Assembly: GCA_963580455.1 (NCBI GenBank)
Contig: OY756969.1
Location: 13,798,760 to 13,862,759, forward strand
Length of the DNA: 64,000 nt
Direction: 5' to 3'
Origin: Euonymus europaeus
Lineage: Eukaryota; Streptophyta; Magnoliopsida; Celastrales; Celastraceae
Part shown: positions 33,901 through 44,683 of the stretch, one piece after another
Position numbering within the stretch: the first letter of the stretch is position 1
How the letters are laid out: each line of letters opens with the position of its first letter
Translations under genes and position numbers: made by a program
The notes under the pieces: generated by a model
Database searches by the model: none
Told to the model about the DNA's origin: nothing
Seen by the model: the letters and a program-made list of their open reading frames with translations, nothing else

Positions 33901-36613
33901 GAGTTGAGCAACTTCGAACCATCAATGTTGGTCGGTGTAGACTATTTATTGTTCTTTTATGTCAAATTTAACTAGTGTAGGCTTCTTAGATTGTTTTGAT
34001 CCCAAAAGACCAACTTTTTATCTCAAATGGACAAAACTGTTAAATGCCACTGCGTGGAGACAGTCGACCAATTCCTAACCATTAAAGTAGATAGGTGTCT
34101 ACTTTTTATGGTTGCTTTATTTCCAAATTTACTAGTATACACCTTGTATATTGTTTCGTTGTCAAAAAGAACAACTTTCGTTCTCAAAATAGACAAAACC
34201 GATAAAATCTCCTCTATCAGGAGAATTGAGCACTTTCGAACCATCAAAGTTGGTCGATGTACACTTGTTATTGTTATTTTATGTCAAATTTTACTAATAT
34301 AGGCTCCTTAGATTGTTTTGATGAAAAAAGACCAACTTTCTATCTCAGATGGAAAAAACCGCCCAAAGCCCCTTCGTGGGGAGAGTTGACCAAATCCGAA
34401 CCATCAAAGTTGATAAGTATGCACTTTTTATTGTTTTTTTATGTCCAAATTTACTAGTATACGCTTCGTAGATTTTTCCGTTGTCAAAAAGACTAATTTT
34501 CGAGCTCAAATGGACTAAACCGTTAACAGCTACTCCGTCGAGAGAGTTGTGCAATTCTGAAGCATCAAAGTTTGTCGATGTGCACTTTTTATTTTTAAGT
34601 CAAATTTTATGACTATGAGCTCCTTTGATTGTTTTGATGCCAAAAGACAATTTTTCGTTCTCAAATGGACAAAACCGTTTAATGCACCTCTATCGTGGAA
34701 ATTGAGTAATTCCAAAATATCAAAGTTGATTAGTGTGCACTTTTTATCGTTAGTTTATGTAAAAATTCACTAGTATACGCTTCCTAGAGTGATTCGTTGT
34801 AAAAAAGAATAACTTTCGATCTCAAATGGAGAAAACTGATAAAGCTCCTCTATCAAGAAAATTGCGCACTTTCGAAAGATCAAAGTTGGACGGTGTACAC
34901 TTTTTATTGTTATTAATGCAAATTTTAGGACTATAGGCTCCGTTGATTGTTTCGTTACCAAAAAACCAATTTTCATTCCCAAATGGACAAAACCGCTAAA
35001 AGCACCTCCATCGAGAGAATTAAGCAATTTCGAACCATCAAAGTTGATAAGTGTGCACTTTTTATTGTTGTTTTATGTCCAAATTTACTAGTATACGGTT
35101 TGTAGATTGTTTCGTTGTAAAAAGGAACAACAATCGATCTCAAATGGACAAACCCGATAAAAGCTCCTCAATCTAGAAGATTGAGCAATTTCGAACCATT
35201 AAAGTTGGTCAGTGTACACTTTTATTGTTATTTTATGTCAAATTTTATGACTAAAGACTCCGTAGTCTTAACCAGCAAATTTGATAGGTGTGCATTTTTA
35301 TTTTTGCTTTATGTCCAAATTCACTTGTTTTCGCTTTGTAGATCGTTCTCTTGTCAAAAGAATAACCTTCATTCTCAATTGGACACTACCGTTAAAAACC
35401 ACCTATATCGAGAGAGTTGAGCACTTTCGAACCATCAAAGTTGCTCGGTGTACACTTTTTACTGTTATTTTCTTCAAATTTTACTAGTATAGGCTCCTTA
35501 GATTGTTTCGATTCCAAAAGACCAACTTTCAATCTCAAATGGACAAAACCGTTCAAAACCCCTCCATGGAGAGAGTTGAGCACATCTGAACCATCAAAGT
35601 TGATAAGTGTGCACTTTTAATTGTTGTTTTATGTCGAAATTTACTAATATACGATTCGTAGATTGTTTCTTTGTCAAAAAAAATTAACATTTGATCTCAA
35701 ATGGACAAAATCGATAAAAGCTCCTCTATTGGGAGGATTGAGGAATTTCAAACCATCAAAGTTGGTCGGTGTACATTTTTTATTGTTATTTTATGTCAAA
35801 TTTTACGACTATAGACTCCGTAGAGTGTTTCGTTGTGAAAAGATAAACTTTCGTTCCGAAATGGACTAAACCGTTAAAAGCTCCTCCATAGAGAGAATTG
35901 AGTAATTCCGAATCATCGAATTTGATAGGTGTGCACTTTTTATTGTTGCTTTATGTCCAAATTCACTTGTATTCCCTTCGTTCTTAATCGGACACTACTG
36001 TTAAAAACCACCTCTATCGAAGAAGGTTGAGCATCTTGGAACCATCAAAGTGTGTTGGTTTACACTATTTATTATTCTTTTATGTCAAATTTTACTAGTA
36101 TAGGGTCGTTAGATTGTTTCGATGCCAAAAGACCAGCTTTCTATCTCAAATGGACAAAACCGCTAAAAGCCCCTCCTTGGAAAGAGTTGAGAAATTCTGA
36201 ACCATTAAAGTTGATAGGTGTACACTCCTTCTTGTTGCTTTACATAACATTTACTAGTATACACTTTGTAGATTGTTTAGTTGGCAAAAGGACTAATTTT
36301 CGATCTCAAATGTACAAAACCATTAAAAGCTCCTCCATGGAGAGGGTGGAGCGATTTCGAACCATCAAAGTTGGTCGGTGTACACTTTTTATTGTTATTT
36401 TATTTCAAATTTTATGAATATAAGCTATTTAGATTGTTTCGATGCCAAAAGACTAACTTTCTATCTCAAATGGACAAAACCTCTAAAAGCCCCTCCATGG
36501 AAAGAGTTGAGAAATTCTGAACCATCAAAGTTGATAGGTGTACACTCGTTGTTGCTTTACATAAAAGTTTACTAGTATAGACTTCGTAGATTGTTTCGTT
36601 GGCAAAAAGACTA
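30985..36613 (+). repeat. ~160-bp satellite, block of about 35 monomers, + polarity
   Basis: It begins ATTGTTTCGAT directly after truncated Copia-A and ends CAAAAAGACTAA before Copia-B. Same A/B alternation and landmarks as block 1. Irregular fused or shortened monomers occur, for example near 32775 and 35260. Frames up to 129 codons here are chance readings. Confidence 0.92.
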
Positions 36614-36616
36614 ACA

Positions 36617-37655
36617 CTTATGGATTTCCCAAGGAACTTGAATCTCTGTAAGTCAGGAGGCATAGTAAACACATCAGCTAGTTGAAGATCAGTAAGAACA
36701 TAATCAAGAGAGAGAACCTGGTCTTCTACTAGGTCACAAATGAAATGGTGACGAATATCAATGTGTTTCGTTCGAGAATGCTACACAAGGTTCTTAGAGA
36801 AATTGATTGCACTAACATTGTCACAGTAGACAGTAAGCTTAGCCTTATCAAACGTATAGTCTGCCAACATATTCTTCATCCATTGTAATTGAGTACAACA
36901 ACTTCCAGTAGCTATGTACTCAGCCTCAATAGTAGATAAAGACACATAATTTTGTTTCTTACAGCACCATGCAACCAAGTTGTGACCTACATAAAAACAT
37001 CCTCATGTGGTACTTTTTCTATCATCAAAACACCCTGCCCAATCAACATCAGAATACCCAAGTATACTCAAGTCGGTGTCAATAGAAAAATGAATTCTAT
37101 ATTCACTAGAACCACTCACATATTTCACAACACGTTTCAAAGCAAGCAAGTGTGATTTTTTAGAACAAGACTGATATCTAGTACAAACACCAACACTATA
37201 TGCTAATAGGCATACTAGCAGTCAAGTAAAGCAAGCTTCCTATCATACTTTTAAACAAACTTTCATTCACAACTTTATCGTGCTTGTCCTTGCTAAGTTT
37301 GGTGGAAGTACTCATGGAAGTCACTACATGTTTAGTCTTTTCAAGACCAAATTTTTTTACAAGATCCTTAGCATACTTTGATTGAGATATGAATATCCCA
37401 TCATCTGACTGCTTCACTTGTAATCCAAGAAAGGATTTAAGTTCTCCCATCATGCTCATCTCAAATTCACTAGTCATTAAAGCACCAAACTCATTAGTCA
37501 TCACATCAGAAGTAGATCCAAACATAATATCATGCACATAAATCTTATCAATGAGAACATCCACATCATCAAGTTTCACAAATAAGGTAGAATCAGCATT
37601 TCCCCTTTTAAAACCAGATTTCACAAGAAAGGTTATCAAACGCTCATACTAAGAA
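36617..37655 (-). pseudogene. pol: Copia-B RT C-terminal half and RNase H
   Basis: The minus frame 37196-37639 shows FLVKSGFKRGNADSTLF, then YVHD where YVDD is required; the codon is at 37532-37534. It continues with MSMMGELKSFLGLQVKQ and SLLYLTASMP. RNase H at 36781-36978 has WCCKKQNYVSLSTIEAEYIA and YCDNVSAI; HIDIRHHFICDLVE and LADVFTMPPDLQRF follow at 36617-36780 in another frame. Asp-to-His in the catalytic pair should abolish polymerisation. The upstream half lies beyond the solo LTR at 39451. Confidence 0.88.
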
Positions 37656-37660
37656 CGGGG
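37656..37660. repeat. Target site duplication CGGGG, left of solo LTR
   Basis: Identical to 39446-39450; removing the LTR and one copy restores the minus-strand RT reading LYGLKQAP with the residues that follow. Confidence 0.95.
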
Positions 37661-39445
37661 TGTTGAATACATGGTTTGAATGTTTCAAAATATATGTTTA
37701 TTGATCTTTGATTTATTACATATATTTGAATAATGTGATTATGGAAATAATATGGACTAACAAGCATGAAGCCTAATAAGGCTTACAAAGCATTCTTTGA
37801 GTTTAATTGTGTGCAGCCACTTCTATTTATGGAAAGTGTTATTTATGGAAACTTTCAATCAAGAACATAATGATGTGGCAAGATGACATGGACATGGTGA
37901 CATTGGCATATGAGATCTCCATCAAGAAGTTCAAAACGATGGAACCAAAATGAGAAGATGGGAGAGCAATCCAAATATGGAAATACAAAGCAGTAGATGA
38001 AGAGGATCAAACTCAAGTTTACAATTGAAGAAGTATCCAATGAAGGGAGTTCATTAATGGAAGATCAAGACGTCACATATGGAAACAAGTTTGATATGAG
38101 GTGAATCAAAACATAATCCTTTCATTATGGACAAAATCCTCTTTCCATATTCTCACCTATTCAAAGCCTTTGATTCATTTCCATATCTATCTTAAATCAA
38201 TTTTCAAAAATGAATCAAAATCATAATCTCTTCTTTATGGCCAAAATTTCCTGGAATATATTTGATTCAAATCCTAAGCTTCCTTCCTAATATACATGGT
38301 TTGACTCTTTTGATTGATTCACTTTCTAAACTCATAGAACAATATTTGTTTAGCTTTAAAGACACATATTCTCTTGCTCTAAATGTCAAAAAACGTGTAG
38401 CCTTGATGAAGTGACCATATTGCCTTGTTTTCAATCAAACGTTCCATATAGAGTTGCAATATTTATTCCTTCACGAAAAATACAACCCTAGTCTCTCTTG
38501 CCTTGTGGCTTGACTAATTTATCTTTCTCTTTCTCAAGCATTGTTCCTCTTGAGCCATTCTTGATCTTTCTCTACATTTTCTCAAGAGTTATTTTCTTGG
38601 TTGAGCAATCTGATTTCCAGCACATAAAAGGCTTCATTCTTCATCTCTTTTTCATTATTCAAGCCTTGGGTTAGCTAATTTTCGTGGGTTCCTATACACT
38701 TCAAAGTTTCACAAACCCTAGCCACCAAAATCTCAAATCTGAATCTTTGTGCTTATCATTCTCAAACCAAATCTTCAAGAGCATTATTTGAACTTATCCA
38801 CTTACAAATCCAGCTACCAAAGAGCTATTTCTTGAGCCTAAAACTTCACCTCATACCAGGCTACAAAGAAGCCAAAATCTGAGTTTTATTGTTGTGGATT
38901 GGGTTTTGTGGTGAGCCAAAACCACTTGTATGGTAGATTGACTTTTCGGTGAGCTTAAACCGAGTTGTATTTGGAGTTGGGTTTGTGGTGAGCTTAAACC
39001 ACATTTGGTTGTAAAATTTTGGGGTTAACTTGGATGAAACCCTAAGTTGGTGGTGACCTTGCAAAGCCATCTTTCTAGTGGAGTGTTTGAAAATCCCAAG
39101 TGAAACTTAGGTAGTGGATGTAGGCTTGGGTTAAGCCGAACCACTCTAAATCTCTTGTCTCTATTTAATTTCCAGCAAATTCATTTAGCATATCATTTGC
39201 ATATCATTCATCATTGAAATTGCATATAAGTTGCTAGAATTAATATTGTGATAAATCAGATTTTGCTGCCTATTACAATCTTATTTGGTGTTAATCTGAT
39301 TGTTCTATACTTGCATGCTTATTCATTGATTTAAATTGGTCTATTTGAGATTGAACTTGTCTACATTTAAAAAGTGATCACTTAGCTTAATTTTTGATTA
39401 AGTACACAATTCACCCCCCCTCTTGTGGTGCCATTCAATCCAACA
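37661..39445 (+). mobile_element. Solo Sirevirus LTR inside Copia-B RT
   Basis: 1785 bp, TGTTGAATAC to CAATCCAACA, nearly identical to the Copia-A LTR but in the opposite orientation. It is flanked by perfect CGGGG duplications and has no internal region, the product of recombination between the two LTRs of a full element. It sits in the codons of the RT motif LYGLKQAPR. Confidence 0.95.
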
Positions 39446-39450
39446 CGGGG
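39446..39450. repeat. Target site duplication CGGGG, right of solo LTR
   Basis: Exact copy of 37656-37660. Confidence 0.95.
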
Positions 39451-39954
39451 TGCTTGTTTCAAACCATAGAGTGTCTTCTTCAATCAATACACATAATCAG
39501 GATGCATAGGATCAACAAATCCTTTGGGTTATGCCACATAAACCTCTTCTTGTAAAATTCCATTCAAAAATGCACTATTTGCATCCATTTGATACAACTT
39601 GATTTTTTTTAAAACATGCAACAACAAGCATAATTCGAATGGATTCTCTAACCTAGCAACAGGAGCAAAGGTTTCATCAAAATCAATTCCTTCTACTTGA
39701 GTGTATCCCTGAGCAACTAAATGAGCTTTATTCCTAGTGATCAACCTATTCTCATCGGTTTTGTTCTTAAAAATCCATTTAGTACCAATAACATTCACAT
39801 CAGAAGGACAAGGCACCAATTCCCATACATCATCACGAACAAATTGATTCAATTCATCATGTATGGCAAAAATCCAATAATCATCATGAAGAGCATCATC
39901 AACTTTCTTAGGTTCAATTTGAGATACATAGTAAAGAAAAGTTACGTACCTCAT
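39451..39954 (-). pseudogene. pol: Copia-B RT N-terminal half
   Basis: Minus-strand motifs in order: WIFAIHDELNQF, VIGTKWIFKNKTDEN, RNKAHLVAQGYTQVEG, FAPVARLE, KLYQMDANSAFLNG, LQEEVYVA, then LKKTLYGLKQAP at the solo LTR border. Stops at about 39532 (VA*PKG) and about 39497 (VY*LKK) interrupt it. In MDANSAF the usual V/K residues are changed. The other half of the RT is at 37196-37655. Confidence 0.88.
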
Positions 39955-40080
39955 TTTGATGCTTTCGACGAGTTGTCATAGGAGTATGAATATCACCTAC
40001 TACTTGATCCTTAGGATGATACAGTCTCACCCTAGAAGATGGGTGTAACTCTGAAGAACTTGCTCGCTTAGCAGTCTCTA

Positions 40081-40195
40081 ATGTAGGCTGCATGATTCCT
40101 GATGTAACCTGTCTGGAATCTGATGTAGGCTGCATGATTTCTGATGTAACCTGTCTGGGACCTGATGTAGGCTACATGAGTTCAAATGTTGTATC
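40081..40195 (-). repeat. 42-bp tandem repeat in the Copia-B integrase-RT linker
   Basis: ATGTAGGCTGCATGA recurs at 40081, 40123 and 40165 (last copy altered), so the period is 42 bp, equal to 14 codons. On the minus strand the reading contains repeats of RQVTSGIMQPT. A multiple of three preserves the frame, so it could have arisen while the element was still coding. Confidence 0.8.
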
Positions 40196-40460
40196 TTTAT
40201 ATGAATTAGATCGAGTTTGTTCACTTGATGTAGCCTCCATCATGGTTGCATCAGATCTGTTCATTATTTCTAATTCCTACACATCTTCACTTGTTACTTC
40301 ATGATCATCAATAATCACATTAGCAGATTTCATTACAGTAGAAGTATTTTTATTAAACACTCTATAAGCACGACTATTAATTGAATTGCCTAAAAATATT
40401 TCTTCATCACTCCTTGAATCAAACTTACCCAAGTGCTCTCTATCCTTCAAAATATAACAC

Positions 40461-41035
40461 TTACTCCCAAATACTCAAATATTTAAGGGTAGGTGTCTTA
40501 CTTTTCCATAGCTCATAAGGAGTCACCTTCATATATGGACGAATGTATACCCGATTCACTATATCACATGTCGTGTTGATAGCTTTTGCCCAGAACTTTG
40601 TAGGAATGTTCTTCCCATGTAACATGACACGAGCCATCTCTTGCAACACTCGGTTCTTCCTTTCTACAACCCCATTTTGCTGAGAAGTTTTTGGAGCTGA
40701 AAATTCATGAAAAATCCCATTTGTTTCTCAAAAAGATGTAAATATCTTGTTTTGGAACTCAGTCCCATGATCTGTCCGTATTCACTGCAAAGAACTGTGG
40801 TCAATATCTTACTAATTCAAAAGTCTAAGATATAATTTGAAAGATTCAAAATCTTTTGATTTCTCACGCAAAAAACATACCCATGAATACCTAGGGAAAT
40901 CATCAACCACAACTTGAATAGACCTCTTACCTCCAATGCTCTCAACTTGAGTTGGATCCATAAGATCCATATGAATGAGCTAAAGTGGACGACTTGTAGT
41001 AAGAGAATTTACCTTTTTATGAGCAGACCGAGAAA
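40461..41035 (-). pseudogene. pol: Copia-B integrase core, fragment
   Basis: On the minus strand: IHMDLMDPTQVES with the first catalytic Asp, FPRYSWVCFLREKS, RTDHGTEFQN with the second Asp, SQQNGVVERKNR with the Glu, then MARVMLHGKNIPTKFWAKAI and TPYELWKSK. The DDE triad is present but several stops, for example near 40800, break the frame. The zinc finger is lost at the truncation at 41035, where inverted satellite starts. The interval 39955-40460 holds the variable linker with no recognisable domain. Confidence 0.85.
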
Positions 41036-41070
41036 TTTGGACATAAAGAAATAATAAAAAGTGCACACCT
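41036..41070 (-). repeat. 35-bp sliver of inverted satellite
   Basis: TTTGGACATAAAGAAATAA and AAAAAGTGCACACCT match the reverse complement of a type A monomer. It lies between Copia-B and the 5' LTR of Athila-2 and is the first sequence with minus satellite polarity. Confidence 0.85.
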
Positions 41071-42611
41071 TGATAAGTGCCAGAATATACGTTTTTAAAG
41101 TGATAAAATACTACCAAAGCAATGTCAAGAAATTGTGCTTAAAAGTTGAATTTTCAAGATTATTGTACTTAAGACCTTCTTGGATGTTTTGCAGGTTAAG
41201 AGGTAGTAAGAGCTGTCCGAATGAGATTTGATCTTCAGAAAATTTTTAGAGGACACTTCAAGCTTTTCGGGAAGTGCAGGTTCACAAAAATCGGAGTTCG
41301 TTTGGGCCTCTAAAGGTTGCCTCGAAGTCAAGTTTGGAAGTTATATCCGAAGCAGAATTTCTGTTTGAAGACCAGACCTTTAGAAGCACATAACATGAGC
41401 TTCTGATGTCCAAATTGAGTGATTCAAAATCCCATAATTATCTACACATATGTATCTACAATATTGATGAAGGGTTTGAGTTCATAATAGGCTTATTTTA
41501 GGCCCCGAATGCAGTTACAAGATTAGTGTGTAAATTGGAAGTTGATGTCATTGATGATACCATTTCCATTCAAAGAGTGGACAATCCACCACACGAATTT
41601 GATGGACAATCCACCACCAAAAGATGGCACTAACTCCTCCACTATGTGCTCATTTTCTCTATAAATAGAGAGGAGAAGGAGTAGAAGAAGAGAGCTAGGA
41701 GGGAGAGCTAGGAGGGAGAAGGAGTAGAAGAAGAAGAAGAAAACAAGGCTTGTGTTTGTAATTATGTTTTTATGTTTCATGTTTTATTTGGTTATGTATA
41801 ACTAAACTCTTGTTATTTAGGGCTTGTCTTGAAGCCCTAAGCATGCTTTCAATTTTATAAGTTGTGTGGATTTCAATTTCTACAAGCATGATGATTTTGA
41901 TTTTTCCATGTTATGTGAGTTCTAGTATTGTGTTTCTTTGAGTAGCTAACTTTGAAGCATGTATTAGAATTAATTGTTGTAGAACATGGTCAATTTCCTT
42001 GTTGAATATGTTCTTTCTTGCAACATATAATTCAGTTGAAAATGAATTATGAAAAATCAATTCTTGAATACCTAAGTACAAATACCATGTATTAGGATTC
42101 TTGTGACATTCATATTCTCTTTGTTCTTATTGGATTCTTGATTGTTGATTAATGCAGACGCCATGCTAGATTTCAATTAAGAATACACGTAATGAGGTAG
42201 ACGCCATACACTTTACATGCAATTAAGAGAGAATCATACAACTTGAGTTTGGCCATGACCTTGTTGTGAATGTTGTCATCATATGCTTGTTAAAATTGTT
42301 AGTCTATTATTTCTTATAAATTGTTTGAATGTTTTGTGGTGGATTGTGAGTCTTAGCTATTGTTTTCATTAATATCAATTCTCATTCTTGTTCTCAACGT
42401 CAATTTCTTTGTCCTAATTTTTATCTATTACAAGATTTAACCCCCCCCCCCTTTTCCCCCTTTTCCCCCTTTTATAATTCTATCAATTATATTCAAGTGT
42501 TAGATTATATATCTATTAGCATCACTCCTTGTGGGATCGACTCTTACTTGTTCACTATATATTAATTGTATATTTGTAAGTATATTTTAAATTGTTACTA
42601 ACGACATAACA
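41071..42611 (+). repeat. Athila-2 5' LTR (most complete of the family)
   Basis: 1541 bp, TGATAAGTGCC to CATAACA. TATAAATA at 41660-41667 is followed by AG-rich repeats. A C-run of about 11 lies at 42441-42451, followed by two short C5 runs (CTTTTCCCCC repeated). Confidence 0.92.
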
Positions 42612-42616
42612 ATTTT

Positions 42617-42634
42617 TGGCGCCATTGCCGGGGA
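42617..42634 (+). promoter_or_regulatory. Athila-2 primer binding site
   Basis: TGGCGCCATTGCCGGGGA, 5 nt after the LTR end. It closely matches the sequence complementary to the plant Asp-tRNA 3' end that Athila-type elements typically use (TGGCGCCGTTGCCGGGGA), with one difference. Confidence 0.82.
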
Positions 42635-43089
42635 TGTGATTATCTAATATAATGTCATCTAACTCTTGTATATAATTTATTTATTTATTTTTGTTGTTAG
42701 CACCTCCTACATGGAAGGTTTACATTACATGTCATTATTTAACGTGGTTGACTTAAAGCCCCATTTTATTTTCTATTAATGGCTGGTTCAACCACCTACT
42801 ATTGTTGATATATGTATATATCTATTAATATTAATGGCTCGTTCTACCGCCTATTAATATGCCTTAATATTTACTAACATCATTTTTTTATGGTTGGCCT
42901 TTTTTGTCCCATTTTATTTCTTCTGTATACTAACTTTTTATATATTGTCAACTAACTCCTTTAATCCTCTGGTTGTGATTGGCACTGCCATCCACCAAAT
43001 TTTCTCTATATTAATTTATGTTCATGGTTGGCCTCGCCACCTAAGTAGTTCATTTATATTGTTATTTTTCCTATTTTGCAGATACATGA
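42635..43089 (+). other. Athila-2 5' leader
   Basis: Noncoding AT-rich leader of about 450 bp from the PBS to the gag ATG. It ends with a strong pyrimidine tract and TTTTGCAG at 43073-43080, like a 3' splice site, 9 nt before ATG 43090. ATG 43086 opens only a seven-codon frame and is unlikely to be used. Confidence 0.7.
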
Positions 43090-44683
43090 ATGTCCAGATC
43101 AAATCTTGAGAACTTATCGAGTGACGACATTTCGTTAAACACAAAATTAGCGGATATCCGTTTATTTTGTCAAAGAGATCATCGCACTCCAGAGAGATCA
43201 CCTTTGTCATCACCAACTACAAGTCCCATAGCCCCAGTTCAAATGGAAGAAAAACCAGATAACATGAACAAGCCACTTAAGGATTTCTCTGTGCCTCAAG
43301 CAGCAGATCAAGCTTTCATGCATTGTCTACCCCCAGACTACTGTAGACAACTTTGAACTAAAGTCAGGAATGATTCATTTGTTGCCTACATTCTTAGGTC
43401 ATGCTGGAGAAGATCCTCACATGCATCTTAAAGAATTCTCTGATGTTCGTTCCACAATTAAAATAAGAGGTTTAACTGATGAGCAGGTTCATCTGCGATT
43501 GTTTCCATTTAGTCTGAAGGAACAAGCAAAGACATGGCTTCACTCTTTACCAAGAGCTTCAATTAGAAAATGGACAGATTTGACAAACAAGTTCTTGACG
43601 AAATTCTTTCCAGCTCAAAAGACAAATAAAATTAGGAAAGAGATAGTGAGCATCCAACAAAATGATGGAGAAGCATTCCACGAATATTTGGAGAGATACA
43701 AGAGGCTCTTAAGCTCTTGTCCTCATCATAATATTCAAGAATGGCTACTAATGCAATATTTTTGTGAATGGATGCTAGATTCAGATCGCAAAATGGTGGA
43801 CGCCACATCTGGTGGTGGATTGATGAATAACAATGCCGGACAAGCCAGGGAGATGTTCGAAACTTTGTCAACTAATTCTCAACAATGGAGCTACAACAGA
43901 GTGAGAGAACCTCAGAAAAGGGCTGGAATCTACGAAGCACAATCAAGTTCAAACATGGAAGCCCAAATTGCAAACTTGACAAATATGGTGAAGCAGTTAA
44001 TCATTCCAGGCTCTCAAGTGTGTGCTTTGTGCAGTACACATGGACATGTTATGGAAAGTTGTCCACAAAATGAAGTTGCGGTCTTGGATGCACAAATAAA
44101 TGCATTCGGTACTTATCCAAATCAAAATCAAAACCAAATGCAAAGGCCAAGGAATGATCCATTTGCTCCTACCTACAATCCAGGATGGAGGAATCATCCA
44201 AATTTTAGGTGGAGTAATAATCAACCAATGCAACAACCTCTTGCTCAATTACCACAATATCAAGTTCAAGTGGAGCCTCCAAAACCATCACTTGAAGATA
44301 TGGTTACATCTATGGCACAAAGCACTCAAGCATTCATGCAGAAAACTGATAACGCCATTGCAAATTTGGAACAACAAATGGGACAGTTAGCCACTGCATT
44401 AAATCAAAGAGAACATGGAAAGCTTCCTGGCCAAGTTGTTGTCAACCCTAAGATTAATGAACATGCTAAAGCAATCACTGTGAGGGGAGGGAAAACAATT
44501 GGAAAAATGAGCATGCCAGAAGAAGAGAAGAACCTTGACTCTGACAATATGATCAATCCAGACGTTCTAGATCCAAATTCTAGCAGCAGTGCTACTCCTT
44601 TCCAGGAAACGCCAAACCTTCAGGTTAACTCTAACCTTCCAAATTATATTTCTTCACATGCTCCTTTTCCTAGCAGATTGTAG
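43090..44683 (+). pseudogene. gag: Athila-2 gag, one frameshift and one nonsense mutation
   Basis: Counterpart of 8089-9690. An inserted T at about 43313-43315 (AGCTTTCATG against AGCTTCATG) shifts the frame before the gag core, which resumes from about 43350 (ORF 43370-44683). Motifs: LFPFSLKEQAKTWL, EWLLMQYFCEWM, and a zinc knuckle CALCSTHGHVMESC that keeps all four metal ligands. TAG at 44681-44683 replaces CAG of Athila-1. Athila-1's own stop at 8353 is absent here (GAA). Confidence 0.9.

Larger units (their letters stand above)
36614..41035 (-). mobile_element. Copia-B: LTR-less Copia fragment at the satellite polarity switch
   Basis: A minus-strand Ty1/Copia body from integrase (41035) through RT to the end of RNase H (about 36617), interrupted by a solo LTR. 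No own LTR, PPT or PBS is present: the left end stops at the RNase H C-terminus and the right end within integrase. To its left the satellite is in + polarity, to its right in - polarity. Motifs resemble the SIRE-like group but differ clearly from Copia-A. Several in-frame stops and a mutated catalytic RT residue make it dead. Confidence 0.88.
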
